DNA of 64,000 nucleotides from an uncultured Sutterella sp. Its GTDB lineage: Bacteria > Pseudomonadota > Gammaproteobacteria > Burkholderiales > Burkholderiaceae_F. The position numbers and the translations under genes are program-made. Of this stretch, positions 15,133 to 23,533 are shown in pieces. The stretch covers positions 1-64,000 of the forward strand of contig CASEFX010000019.1 of assembly GCA_949287305.1 (NCBI GenBank), read 5' to 3'. The notes beneath the pieces were generated by a model that made no database searches, was not told where the DNA came from, and saw only the letters and a list, made by a program, of their open reading frames with translations. Position 1 is the stretch's first letter. Each line of letters opens with the position of its first letter.

Positions 15133-17504
15133 ACGACTTTTTCCGCATTCTTCTGCGTTCCGCTTGGGAGGAGGCCCGGTCGATCCCGAAGCGCCCCTGG
15201 GAGTGGCTCACCGCGCTCGCGCTCCCTGCGCTCTGGTGCGGGCTTCTCATGGCGGTCTTTGCGCAGGGGCTCGCGCTTCGCCTTCCCGTGGGGGTCGTCG
15301 ACGAAGACCACTCCGCGGCCTCGCGCGAAGTGATTTCGACGCTCTCGGCCCTCCCCTCGATGGAGCTTCATCCCTTCGCGGACGGACAGGAAGCCGACCG
15401 GGCGCTTCGCGCCACGCACACCTACGCGACGATTACGATTCCGCCGGGCTTTGAAAAAGACCGGCTGTCGGGCCGGGGCGCGCCCGTCGTCGTCGACTTC
15501 AACAAGAGCTACTACGCCGTGGGCACGGTCCTCGAAGTGGACCTCAAGTCGGCGCTCTCCGCCGTGAAGGCCGCCTCCGCCGCGGAACGCCTCACCATGA
15601 TGGGCGGAACGATCGAAGAAAACGCCAGGCGTCTTCGCGTGACTTTGCCCGACGTCTACTTCCTCGGAAACGCGGGCTTCAACTTCGGCGCCTACATCCC
15701 GACCGCGATCGTGCCGGGGCTCGTGGCGCTTGCCGCGGCCCTCACCTTCTGCGGAGTCGTCGTGCGCTCGTGGCGCGAAGGGCGCCACCGCGCCTGGCGC
15801 GCCGCGCATGAAAACCGCGTCGCCGCGGGCTTCATCGGAGAACTCCTCCCCTGGACGATCCTCTTTACGCTGGGCGGCGCCCTCTGGGTGGCCGTCTTCT
15901 CGGGCTGGCTCGGCTGGGGCGTGGCAGGCGCCTGGTGGAAGTGGCTCCTTGCGACGCATCTGCTCATTTTGTGCTCCGCCGGGATCGCGCTCTTCTTCTC
16001 GGCCTTCGGCTTGAGCTGGGTGATCGCCGTCTCGAGCGTCATCTGCCTTCTTGCGCCGACCTTCCCCTTCACGGGCTTTTCCTATCCGATCGAATCGATG
16101 TCGCCCGGCGCGAAGCTACTCGCCGACTTTCTGCCCTTGACCCACTACCTCAAGGCGCAGGCGAACGAATGGATTCTCGCGGCCGACGGGTTTGCGGGCT
16201 GGAAGGAAATCGCCTGGCTTGCGGGTTTCGCCTCCCTCACTTCGGTTGCCGGACTCGGTCTTCTCACCTTCCGCTCGCGTTTGTGGGCCAAGGCCGAAGA
16301 AGAGAAGACGCAGGCCCCTGACGAAACGGGGCCGAAGGGCTTTTTGGGCTTTGCGTCCTTCCTCGTCAAGAAGACCGTGTTTGCGCGCGACACCTTCCTG
16401 ATTTTTACGGGCGCGACGGCCTTCTACCTGATCTTCTACGCCTGGCCCTACATGAATCAGCAGATTCAGTTCGTTCCCGTCGCGATCGTCGACGAGGACG
16501 CGACGGCGGCCTCGAGACGTCTGCGAAGCGCCATGGAGGCGTCTCCCGTCTTCGACGTTCGGCTTCGCACGCCCGACGCGGCCGAGGCGGTCGCCGCGCT
16601 TCGCGCGCAGGACGTGGACGTCGTCGTCACGATTCCGAAGGACCTCGAAGAGCATCAGGCGAGAGGCGAAAACGCGACCGTCCACGTGCTCGCGAACGGC
16701 GCCTTCCCGGTGAAGGGCCGCGCCGTGCAGGCGGCGCTTGCGGGGATCGTCACGGACGCGGGGCTCACGCTGGACGCCGCGCCCCTTTCGACCGCGGGAC
16801 TTCCGCCCTCAACCCTTCTCTCTCAGGCGAACGCCGCGCCGGACCTCCTGGTGCGCTACCGCTTCAACGAGATTTCGGGCTACGGCAACTACACGGTTCC
16901 GGCCGTGGGACCCCTCATCGTGCAGGCGGTCCTTCTCATGGGGATCACCGTGAGCGCGGGCGGGTGGCTCGCAAGACGTCCGGCCTTTCTCCGGCGCATC
17001 CTCCGGCGCCCCTCGTACGAAGGACTCGCGCTCTTTACCGTCTACTTTGCGATCGCGCTTTTGTGGCTCGCCTACATGGTGGTCGTCGACTTTTCGATTC
17101 ACGAATACGGAACGCTCGGCAATCCCGCGGGCGTGGCGCTTCTCTGCGTTCTCTTCGCGGCGGCGACCGCGCTCTTCGGGATGTTCGTCGCGCTGGTTCT
17201 GAACGACAACGCCTATGCGGCGCCCGCCGTCGTCATCATTTCGGCGCCGGTCCTCTTCATGTCGGGGATCATCTGGCCGACGGAAGCGATCAGCGTCCCG
17301 ATCGTGCACTTCCTCGCGGCCTTCATCCCGAGCACGCCCGCGATCCTCGGATTGGTCGCCGCGGGCCAGGACGCCGCCTCGACGGCGGATCTGCTCCCGC
17401 GCATGACGCACCTTCTTCTTTTGATTCTGCTCTACGGGTCGCTCTCGCTTTATTGGGCGGGACGGCGTCGAGTGGAGTTCGACCGTAAGGTCCTCAAAGC
17501 ATGA
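15129..17504 (+). CDS. Double ABC-2-type permease (two permease halves fused in one chain)
   Basis: 791 residues containing two similar halves. Each half has an N-terminal helix, an extracytoplasmic region starting LPVGVVDEDHSAASR (about residue 50) or VPVAIVDEDATAASR (about 455), and about five C-terminal helices. This is the layout of YhhJ/YbhS-type ABC-2 permeases, normally two separate proteins. The first half ends with a cytoplasmic linker rich in Glu/Lys (AKAEEEKTQAPDETGPK). The GTG start overlaps the adaptor stop. No ATPase gene is in the operon or window, which is odd for an ABC exporter. The substrate is unknown; relatives export drugs, lipids or secondary metabolites. Confidence 0.88.
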   Translation: MNDFFRILLRSAWEEARSIPKRPWEWLTALALPALWCGLLMAVFAQGLALRLPVGVVDEDHSAASREVISTLSALPSMELHPFADGQEADRALRATHTYATITIPPGFEKDRLSGRGAPVVVDFNKSYYAVGTVLEVDLKSALSAVKAASAAERLTMMGGTIEENARRLRVTLPDVYFLGNAGFNFGAYIPTAIVPGLVALAAALTFCGVVVRSWREGRHRAWRAAHENRVAAGFIGELLPWTILFTLGGALWVAVFSGWLGWGVAGAWWKWLLATHLLILCSAGIALFFSAFGLSWVIAVSSVICLLAPTFPFTGFSYPIESMSPGAKLLADFLPLTHYLKAQANEWILAADGFAGWKEIAWLAGFASLTSVAGLGLLTFRSRLWAKAEEEKTQAPDETGPKGFLGFASFLVKKTVFARDTFLIFTGATAFYLIFYAWPYMNQQIQFVPVAIVDEDATAASRRLRSAMEASPVFDVRLRTPDAAEAVAALRAQDVDVVVTIPKDLEEHQARGENATVHVLANGAFPVKGRAVQAALAGIVTDAGLTLDAAPLSTAGLPPSTLLSQANAAPDLLVRYRFNEISGYGNYTVPAVGPLIVQAVLLMGITVSAGGWLARRPAFLRRILRRPSYEGLALFTVYFAIALLWLAYMVVVDFSIHEYGTLGNPAGVALLCVLFAAATALFGMFVALVLNDNAYAAPAVVIISAPVLFMSGIIWPTEAISVPIVHFLAAFIPSTPAILGLVAAGQDAASTADLLPRMTHLLLLILLYGSLSLYWAGRRRVEFDRKVLKA

Positions 17505-18295
17505 TTCTTTTTGACTCGCACTCCCACCTCAACGACCCTGCCTTCGACGAAGACCGGGAGGACGTCATCGCCCGCATGCGCGCGGGCGGCATGGCGGGCG
17601 CCATGGTCATCGCCTGCAACGACGAAGACCTCCCGAAGACGATCGAAATCGTCGAGGCGCATCCGGGCTTTCTCTTCGGCGCCTGGGCCGTGCACCCGGA
17701 ATACCCCGACCACCGCGAAGCCGACGAAGAGGAAATCGCCCGCGTCGCGATGCACCCGCAGTTCAAGGCCGTGGGCGAGACGGGGCTGGATTTTTACTGG
17801 TGCAAGGAGCCCTTGGACTGGCAGCGCGAACGCTTCCGCAAGCACATCCGCGCGGCGAAAATTGCGAAAAAGCCCCTCATCATTCACGCCCGCGACGCCG
17901 AAGGGGCGGCGCTCGACATTCTGGAAGACGAAAAGGCCGGGGACGTCGGCTTCGTCATGCACTGCTTTTGCGGTACGATCGATGAAGCCCGACGCACCGT
18001 GGACTTGGGCGGCCACGTGAGCTTCACGGGAAACCTCACGTTCAAGCGCAACGACGCTCTGCGCGAAGTCGCGCGCTCGGTGCCGCTCTCGCGCCTTCTT
18101 CTTGAGACGGACTGCCCCTACATGGCCCCCGTCCCCTTCCGCGGAAAGCGCGCCGAACCGCTTCACGTCGAAAGGCTCGCACGTCTTCACGCGGAACTCC
18201 ACGGCACGGACACCGAAACGGCGGCCCGCGTCACGACGGAAAACGCCGTGCGACTCTTTGACCTTCCGCGCACTCTTTTGGGAGAACAACTTTGA
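17501..18295 (+). CDS. TatD-family metal-dependent hydrolase/DNase
   Basis: 264 residues. The TIM-barrel metal site is visible: FDSHSHLND near the start (HxH), GETGLDFYW (Glu), IIHARDAEG (His), MHCFCG (His) and LLLETDCPYMAP (Asp). TatD enzymes act as 3'-5' exonucleases or D-aminoacyl-type hydrolases in quality control. Its ATG overlaps the permease stop (ATGA), so it is part of the exporter transcript although unrelated in function. The following ankyrin gene again overlaps its stop. The symbol tatD is plausible, but paralogues (YcfH, YjjV) cannot be excluded. Confidence 0.92.
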   Translation: MILFDSHSHLNDPAFDEDREDVIARMRAGGMAGAMVIACNDEDLPKTIEIVEAHPGFLFGAWAVHPEYPDHREADEEEIARVAMHPQFKAVGETGLDFYWCKEPLDWQRERFRKHIRAAKIAKKPLIIHARDAEGAALDILEDEKAGDVGFVMHCFCGTIDEARRTVDLGGHVSFTGNLTFKRNDALREVARSVPLSRLLLETDCPYMAPVPFRGKRAEPLHVERLARLHAELHGTDTETAARVTTENAVRLFDLPRTLLGEQL

Positions 18296-19002
18296 AAGGC
18301 CTTTCCCTTCTGCTTTCGCTCTCGCTTCTTCTGCCGCTCGCGCCCGCCTCGGCCGCCGACGTGAACCCGGCCTCCCTCGCGGCGGGTTCGACTTCGCGCG
18401 CCGACGTTCTCAAGGCCGAAGCCCCCAAGATGCAGACGGCCCTTCTGAGTGACGACGTCTCGTCCCTCAAGGCCTCGATTCTCGTCGCGGGGACGGCCGA
18501 CCTCATCCTCCCCGAAGGCGACACGCCGCTCACGCTCGCGCTTCGCGCCGAGAGCAAGCGCTCGATCGACTATCTTCTCGGACTCGAAGACGTGGACGTC
18601 ACGAAGCGAAACCGCTTCCGCGAATCGCCCCTCATGCTCGCCGTCTTCAAGGCGAACGACAAGGCGATGGAGACGATTCTCGAGCGAGGCGGCCTTCCGA
18701 ACGAACGTCACGGCTGGTCCGCGCTTCACTACGCCGCGACCCAGGGGAACGACGAGTACGTGAAAAAGCTTCTGTCGCTCGGCGCCGACCCGAACGTGCG
18801 CACGAACCAGGGCGTTACGCCCCTCCACATGGCGGCGCGCCTTCCCTCGCGAAGCGTGATCCTCACGCTCCTTCGCGCCGGGGCCTACCGCAACTACTGC
18901 ACGACGTCGGGCCTCTCGCCCTCGGACTTCGCGAAGAAGGCCGGAGACGAAGAGCTCGCGAAATACCTCGCGATCGAGCGCTGCGTGAAGCCCGCGAAAT
19001 AA
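18292..19002 (+). CDS. Exported ankyrin-repeat protein
   Basis: 236 residues with a Sec signal (MKGLSLLLSLSLLLPLAPASA). Ankyrin repeats run from about residue 65 to 215, with recognisable cores GDTPLTLALRAESKRSIDYLL, ESPLMLAVFKANDKAMETIL, WSALHYAATQGNDEYVKKLL and GVTPLHMAARLPSRSVILTLL. They should form a periplasmic protein-binding surface. It starts with TTG overlapping the tatD stop (TTGA), with GGGAG upstream, so translation is probably low and coupled. It is the last gene of the five-gene exporter transcript. The single C-terminal Cys pair (NYCTTSG, ERCVK) could form a disulfide. Confidence 0.88.
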   Translation: MKGLSLLLSLSLLLPLAPASAADVNPASLAAGSTSRADVLKAEAPKMQTALLSDDVSSLKASILVAGTADLILPEGDTPLTLALRAESKRSIDYLLGLEDVDVTKRNRFRESPLMLAVFKANDKAMETILERGGLPNERHGWSALHYAATQGNDEYVKKLLSLGADPNVRTNQGVTPLHMAARLPSRSVILTLLRAGAYRNYCTTSGLSPSDFAKKAGDEELAKYLAIERCVKPAK

Positions 19003-19055
19003 GCACAAAAACGAAAAGGCTCCGCCGGAATTTCCGAACGAAGCCCTCGAGAGTC

Positions 19056-19084
19056 GGGAGCCCAAATCGGGCTCCCTCTTTTTG
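19056..19084 (+). terminator. Terminator of the exporter-tatD-ankyrin operon
   Basis: GGGAGCCC (19056-19063) pairs with GGGCTCCC (19069-19076), followed by TCTTTTT. Confidence 0.85.
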
Positions 19085-19092
19085 CCCGGTCC

Positions 19093-20088
19093 TCAGGCGC
19101 CGTGACGACCGCAGCCGCAACCTCCGCGACCCTGACCGCGACCCTGACCGCGACCCTGGCCGTGGCCATGACCACCGCAGCCGCAACCTTCACCTTCGCC
19201 GTGACCGTGGCCGCCGCAGCCGCATTCTCCTTCGCCGTGGCCGTGGCCGCCGCAACCGCATTCGCCTTCACCGTGGCCGTGACCGCCGCAGCCGCAACCG
19301 CCTTCACCGTGCCCGCCGCAACCGCAACCTTCGCCGCCGCGGCCGTGCTGATGGCGGTACTGATGACGGCTCTTCGCCGCCGCGGCCGCGAGATCGCTCT
19401 TGAGCGAGTGGGCGAGCGCCACCTCGACCGCTTCGTCGGCGTTTCCGCTGATGCCCGCAATGAGGAAAATGCCCGCGCCCGAAAGCTGGCCGACGGCCCC
19501 CTCGCCGATGCCGCCGCAGATGACGCAGTCGACCCGGTTATCGACGAGCGGCCCCACCTTGGCGCCGTGGCCGGTGCCCGCGGCTTCGATGAGGAAGGTG
19601 TTGACGACACGCTTTTCTTCAACGTCGTAGACCTTGAAGGTCGAGGCCATGCCGAAGTGCTGATAGATGTTTTCGTTCTTGACGGGGATTGCGATTCTCA
19701 TGATTTCGTCTCCTAAAAGGTTCGCGAGTGCCGAAGCGAGCTCTCCGTATTTCCAGCGGCAGCGGCCCGCGCATTCGCGCGCGCACGCGCCCTCGCAGAC
19801 TTCGTAATTGCCGCCCCGGATCACGAGCGTGCGGCCGTTCACGAGAGCGTCGGCGACCTTGTGGCGGGCGCGCTCGTAGATTTCGGTCACGGTCGTGCGG
19901 GAGACCCGCATCTGCGCGGCGCACTGCTCGTGCGTTCGTCCTTCGTAGTCCATGATGCGCAGGGCTTCGTACTCTTCGACGAGCAAAACGACGGGAGGGT
20001 TTCCTCCGGCGTCCGGCTCCGCGGAAGGTCCGAAGACATCCACGAGCGGCTCGGAACAGACGCGTCGGCAACGGCAGGGTCTCGGCAT
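19093..20088 (-). CDS. DUF134 helix-turn-helix fused to a FeMo-cofactor-type domain with a Cys/His/Gly metal-binding tail
   Basis: 331 residues. Residues 1-96 are a DUF134 DNA-binding domain (MPRPCRCRRVCSEP, VEEYEALRIMDYEG, MRVSRTTVTEIYERARHKVADALV). A Cys cluster follows (CEGACARECAGRC, 98-110). Residues 130-235 are a dinitrogenase iron-molybdenum-cofactor (NifX/NifY-like) domain (MRIAIPVKNENIYQHFGMAS, VDCVICGGIGEGA). Residues 244-331 are six CGCG[GR]H units with GHGEGE spacers. The start is ATG 20088, with AAGGAG 8 bases upstream. Such proteins are linked to metal-cluster handling; the tail should bind Ni, Fe or another soft metal. A 22-bp palindrome at its promoter suggests autoregulation. 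No nif genes are nearby, so nitrogen fixation is not implied. Confidence 0.88.
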   Translation of the reverse strand: MPRPCRCRRVCSEPLVDVFGPSAEPDAGGNPPVVLLVEEYEALRIMDYEGRTHEQCAAQMRVSRTTVTEIYERARHKVADALVNGRTLVIRGGNYEVCEGACARECAGRCRWKYGELASALANLLGDEIMRIAIPVKNENIYQHFGMASTFKVYDVEEKRVVNTFLIEAAGTGHGAKVGPLVDNRVDCVICGGIGEGAVGQLSGAGIFLIAGISGNADEAVEVALAHSLKSDLAAAAAKSRHQYRHQHGRGGEGCGCGGHGEGGCGCGGHGHGEGECGCGGHGHGEGECGCGGHGHGEGEGCGCGGHGHGQGRGQGRGQGRGGCGCGRHGA

Positions 20089-20112
20089 GAAGGCGGCTCC
20101 TTGGAAGGGAGA

Positions 20113-20163
20113 GTTATCGACATATGTCGATAACATACTATTCCACGAAGTCGAAACGTGCAA
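20113..20163 (-). promoter_or_regulatory. Promoter and 22-bp palindromic operator of the DUF134 fusion gene
   Basis: On the minus strand TTGCAC (20158-20163), a 17-base spacer and TAGTAT (20135-20140) make a good sigma-70 promoter. Immediately downstream of the -10 lies a perfect 22-bp palindrome (20113-20134; each half is GTTATCGACAT). It covers the expected transcription start, the classical position for a repressor site. Confidence 0.75.
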
Positions 20164-20198
20164 GAGAAAAGCACATTTTCTTTGCGGACGGTTCGAGG

Positions 20199-20238
20199 CA
20201 AAAATTGGGGCGCCGCAGGAATCTCTCCCGCGGCGCCC
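20199..20238 (-). terminator. Terminator of the PepSY gene
   Basis: On the minus strand GGGCGCCGC (20238-20230) pairs with GCGGCGCCC (20216-20208), followed by CAATTTTT. Confidence 0.8.
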
Positions 20239-20291
20239 TCACCTGTCTCTCAGAGACCTCGGAAGGCTTCCTCAGTCTTCAGGAAAACCGG

Positions 20292-20852
20292 TCAGAACCA
20301 GCACCAACCGCCGTGACGGCGACCGTGTCCCCAACCGCCGCGATGATGCGGACGGCCTTCACCGTAGTACGGGCAGTCGGGGTTCATGCCCATGCCGCAA
20401 CCCGGACCGTAACCGGGGCCTTCACCGTAATACGGGCAATCGGGGTTCATCCCTCGGCCGCCGCGCGGGCCGTAGCCGTAACCCGGACCGCGGTCGTAGC
20501 CGGGACCGCGTTCATAACGCGGCGCGCGTTCGCGGATGCCGAAGTTGTCGGAGGCGAGGATCGAAGCGTCTTCAGGGCTCACGAAGACGCGGACCATCGA
20601 GCCGTCCTTCGCTTCCATGCGGACGTCCCAGACGAGGCCGTAGCCGCGCGTGCCGTGCAGCGACGCCGAAAGAGCGCTCGCTTCGGGGAACTTGGCCTGG
20701 GCGGCCTTGAGCGCCGCGGTCATGTCGATCTTGACGGCGACCTGCGTCGCGGGAGCGGGTTCGCTCGGAGCCGTGCCCGGAGCCGCGTAGGAAAGCGTGG
20801 CGAATGCGAGAGCGGAAGCGGCGAGAGCGGAGAGAATCAACTTTTTCGTCAT
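20292..20852 (-). CDS. Exported PepSY-domain protein with a Gly/Tyr/Pro-rich repeat tail
   Basis: 186 residues. Sec signal MTKKLILSALAASALAFATLSYA, then a PepSY-like domain at about 40-105 (IDMTAALKAAQAKFPEAS ... YGLVWDVRMEAKDGSMVRVFVS). PepSY domains often modulate proteases or sensor proteins in the periplasm. The C-terminal 75 residues are low-complexity: RGPGYDRGPGYGYGPRGGRG, then two copies of GMNPDCPYYGEG and a His/Gly/Arg end (GRPHHRGGWGHGRRHGGWCWF in part). The tail could bind metal or stick to the envelope; that is inference. The promoter region carries strong direct and inverted repeats, so it is probably controlled by a two-component regulator. Confidence 0.82.
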   Translation of the reverse strand: MTKKLILSALAASALAFATLSYAAPGTAPSEPAPATQVAVKIDMTAALKAAQAKFPEASALSASLHGTRGYGLVWDVRMEAKDGSMVRVFVSPEDASILASDNFGIRERAPRYERGPGYDRGPGYGYGPRGGRGMNPDCPYYGEGPGYGPGCGMGMNPDCPYYGEGRPHHRGGWGHGRRHGGWCWF

Positions 20853-20925
20853 AACAGGCTCCTTTCCTTTTTGGCTGTGTGTGTCGGAGAGGCTTTCCCT
20901 CTCCCTGCATCGTCATTGTCTCACC

Positions 20926-20969
20926 CGAAACTTAGGGAAGAGCTTGTCGAAACTTAGGGTTCCCTAAGT
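20926..20969 (-). promoter_or_regulatory. Repeated CTTAGGG operator upstream of the PepSY gene
   Basis: CGAAACTTAGGG occurs at 20926-20937 and again at 20948-20959, exactly 22 bp apart (two helical turns). The second copy joins an inverted copy to make ACTTAGGG-TT-CCCTAAGT (20952-20969), a perfect 18-bp palindrome. A GACAAT -10-like box lies close downstream on the minus strand. Spacing fits OmpR-family activator sites next to the -35. Confidence 0.65.
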
Positions 20970-21040
20970 CTCGGTAACAATTTCCTTTGCGACGGACACA
21001 ACCGACGACATCCTTGCAACAACGATTTCCGACACAAGAC

Positions 21041-21080
21041 AAAACGGGCGAAAGGCCCGCTTGTGCGAATCTTTCGCCCG
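21041..21080 (-). terminator. Terminator of the amidohydrolase gene
   Basis: On the minus strand CGGGCGAAAG (21080-21071) pairs with CTTTCGCCCG (21054-21045), followed by TTTTGTC. Confidence 0.8.
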
Positions 21081-21104
21081 AGTGCGTATCCCAAGCCTTC
21101 AGGC

Positions 21105-22514
21105 TCAGAGCGCCGGGAGACGTTCGGGTTCGGGACCCGAATAGTCGACCGTAATCGTGGCGAAGCCCTGCTTTTCCAAGGCCGCGCGGCCGCGTTCCGT
21201 CGTAATGAAGGTGACGCCGCTTCCCACGAGCTTTCCGTCCTTCATGACGGTCTTGCCGTCGGCGATCGTTTCGACGGCCTTTTGCCGTTCGAAATCAAAG
21301 ACCGTGACGTCGGCGGCGGCGCCTTCGGAGAGGTGTCCGCGGTCGGAAAGGCGCAGGTGGCGCGCGGGATTGAGACTCGTCTTCTGCACGAATTCGGTGA
21401 GCGTTAGCGCCCCGAACTTCACGAGCGACAACCCGACCGAAAGCAGAACGTTGCGCGGAATGCAGCCGCCGTCCGTCCCGATCGCGTCCACGACGAAACT
21501 GCCGTCCGCGCGCTTCGCCTGCGCAAGGAGAAAGCGGCTCGTCGCGGGATTCACCGGGAAGCTCCCCGCCGTGGCGGTCTCGGCCGCAAGCCAAAGTTCG
21601 AGCCCCTCTTCGCCTCCGACGAGAACGGAGACGCCGCCGCGCTCGACGATCGCCTGCACTTCCCCGTGGCGGAAAGCCTCGATCATCCCCGCCTTGTCGG
21701 GCGTGCGCCCGAAGGTAGCGAGACAGTTGCGCGTCACGTGGTCGATCACGACGCCCTCGGCGTCGCAGGTGAGAATGGTCCCGTTCATCGGGCTCACGTA
21801 GGATTCGCACCAGATGTTGGGGTGGGTCTTGAGGAGTTCGATCGCCTCGGCCGTTTCCTCTTCGACGGCCTTCACGCGTCCGCGGCAGTATGCGTTGATG
21901 TGGGCGAGATGAAGCTTTTCCATTCCGGCCGCCTCGATCGTTTCGCGCATGCCGAGAAGGTTCGAGCCCGCCGTCGTGCTCCCCGCGTGCCAGGCGACGT
22001 AGGCGTCGCGTTCGTTTGCGACGCGGATGAGTTCGCTGCTCGTCTCCAGGGGGAGCGGCCAGTGGCCGCCCATGATCTTGACGCCCACGGCGCCCGCCGC
22101 GAGCGACTCTTCCACGAAGACGCCGAGTTCGTCGCGCGTGGGTTTGTCGGTGCCAAAGCGCCCCTTCGGATCGAACCCTTCGAGGACCGCCGCGTGAATG
22201 CCGCAGCCCGTCTCCGGGGCGTAGCGCAGGATGTCCGACATCGGGCCGGCCATGTCGAGGCAGGTCGTCACCCCCGAGAGCGCCGCCATGCGCATGCCGT
22301 AGGGCGAGCCGAAGGCGCTTCCGAGATGCAGGTGCGAGTCGACGAGACCCGGGCACACCACGAGGCCCGTGCAGTCCGTTTCCTCGGCCGCGTGTCCTTC
22401 GTAGTGCGGGGTCACGGCCGCGATCCGTCCGTTTTCAATCACCACGTCCGCGACGCCGTCGAGACCGTTCTTCGGGTCGACGACCCGGCCGCCGCGCAAA
22501 ATGCGATCCGCCAT
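21105..22514 (-). CDS. Amidohydrolase-superfamily enzyme (dihydroorotase/hydantoinase-like)
   Basis: 469 residues, cytoplasmic. It has the N-terminal small barrel (MADRILRGGRVVDPKNGLDG), the metal HxH in CPGLVDSHLHLGSAFG, a candidate bridging Lys in VGVKIMGGHW, His in WHAGSTTAGS and HLAHINAYCRG, and Asp in AIGTDGG. The family hydrolyses cyclic amides, N-acyl amino acids or related C-N bonds. The start at ATG 22514 follows AAGGAG by 7 bases; the longer open frame to 22700 is poor sequence. It is transcribed alone, so context gives no substrate. Confidence 0.85.
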   Translation of the reverse strand: MADRILRGGRVVDPKNGLDGVADVVIENGRIAAVTPHYEGHAAEETDCTGLVVCPGLVDSHLHLGSAFGSPYGMRMAALSGVTTCLDMAGPMSDILRYAPETGCGIHAAVLEGFDPKGRFGTDKPTRDELGVFVEESLAAGAVGVKIMGGHWPLPLETSSELIRVANERDAYVAWHAGSTTAGSNLLGMRETIEAAGMEKLHLAHINAYCRGRVKAVEEETAEAIELLKTHPNIWCESYVSPMNGTILTCDAEGVVIDHVTRNCLATFGRTPDKAGMIEAFRHGEVQAIVERGGVSVLVGGEEGLELWLAAETATAGSFPVNPATSRFLLAQAKRADGSFVVDAIGTDGGCIPRNVLLSVGLSLVKFGALTLTEFVQKTSLNPARHLRLSDRGHLSEGAAADVTVFDFERQKAVETIADGKTVMKDGKLVGSGVTFITTERGRAALEKQGFATITVDYSGPEPERLPAL

Positions 22515-22614
22515 GTTGGTTCTCCTTTGTTCGGTGAAAGTTCGTTGCCCGCGGTCGTCGCCGCGGGAAGGTCGCCCATAAGTATTCCACGAAAAATTTC
22601 GAACCGAAAGACGG

Positions 22615-22651
22615 AAAAAGCCGAGTCCCCCGGAGAGGCAACTCGGCTTTT
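22615..22651. terminator. Bidirectional terminator, mainly for rubrerythrin
   Basis: AAAAGCCGAGT (22616-22626) and ACTCGGCTTTT (22641-22651) form an 11-bp stem. The minus-strand side ends in TTTTT and lies about 70 bp after the rubrerythrin stop. Confidence 0.85.
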
Positions 22652-22721
22652 CGTCGAAGGGCTGCCGGGCGTCGCCGCTCGGCGTCGGGATTCCCGCCAC
22701 GGCGGAAATCCCTGTCCTTCA

Positions 22722-23261
22722 TCAGTAGTTTTCAGCGCGGACCTGCTGGTAGCTCTGCGGATGGGCGCAGACCGGGCAGATTTCCGGAGCCTGCTTGCCG
22801 ATCACGAGGTGACCGCATTCGCGGCACTGCCACATGACTTCTTCGCTCTTTTCGAAGACGCGCTTCATTTCGATGTTGTTGAGAAGCTTGAGATAGCGTT
22901 CTTCGTGGGCCTTTTCAATGGCGCCGACCGCACGGAACTGCGCGGCGAGTTCGGGGAAGCCTTCCTTTTCGGCGGTCTGGGCGAAGCCTTCGTACATGTC
23001 CGTCCATTCGAAGTTTTCGCCTTCGGCGGCGGCCTTGAGGTTGGCGGCCGTGTCGCCGATGCCTTCAAGGTGCTTGAACCAGATCTTGGCGTGCTGACGT
23101 TCGTTCATGGCCGTTTCCATGAAGAGCTCGGCGATCTGCTGATAGCCTTCCTTGCGGGCGACGCCGGCAAAGTAGTCGTACTTGTTGCGGGCCTGGGATT
23201 CGCCGGCAAAAGCGGCCCAGAGGTTCTTTTCGGTTTGGGTTCCAGCAAACTTGTTCGTCAT
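22722..23261 (-). CDS. rbr: Rubrerythrin (peroxide-reducing diiron protein)
   Basis: 179 residues. The ferritin-like diiron domain (1-~140) shows [11 protein letters not shown] (E21), [13 protein letters not shown] and [10 protein letters not shown] as Glu/His ligands. The C-terminal rubredoxin domain has CRECG and CPVCAHPQ, the two CxxC pairs that hold one iron. Rubrerythrins reduce hydrogen peroxide in anaerobes with electrons from rubredoxin or NADH systems. Presence together with Dps points to an anaerobe that meets oxygen stress. The gene is single, with a terminator downstream and a 260-bp divergent region upstream. Confidence 0.95.
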   Translation of the reverse strand: MTNKFAGTQTEKNLWAAFAGESQARNKYDYFAGVARKEGYQQIAELFMETAMNERQHAKIWFKHLEGIGDTAANLKAAAEGENFEWTDMYEGFAQTAEKEGFPELAAQFRAVGAIEKAHEERYLKLLNNIEMKRVFEKSEEVMWQCRECGHLVIGKQAPEICPVCAHPQSYQQVRAENY

Positions 23262-23488
23262 TTGGATGGCTCTTTTTAACGTTGTGAAAGAAAAGAGGAA
23301 AAGGTTCGGAAGGCGGCGCCGAAGAGGGGCTTCGGGCTGCGCCGCTCCCGCAAATTTCCCGAGACAAGCATGTCACAGAAACGCGCGCGAACGCGCCCCT
23401 GCAACCTCTTGTTGCTCTTCTGATTTTACAAAATGCCGCCTGTGCCCGCAGAAGCGTTTGCACCCGCCTCGGGAAACCTCGGAAAGCT

Positions 23489-23497
23489 TGCTACAAT
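23489..23497 (+). promoter_or_regulatory. Extended -10 promoter of the fabG/ketosynthase operon
   Basis: TGCTACAAT (TGn extended -10) lies 36 bases before the chosen fabG start. No good -35 is visible at the usual distance. Confidence 0.55.
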
Positions 23498-23533
23498 TTC
23501 GAATTCCCTCCCAGTCCCAAAAGAATGTCATTC

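Noticed and set aside
19100..19340. Tandem GCCGCAGCC/CACCGTGG-like DNA repeats as a CRISPR or satellite
   Set aside because: They encode, in frame, the Cys/His/Gly tail of the DUF134 fusion protein.
19130..20088. DUF134 fusion as evidence for nitrogen fixation
   Set aside because: The FeMo-cofactor-type domain is widespread in non-fixing bacteria and no nif gene is present.
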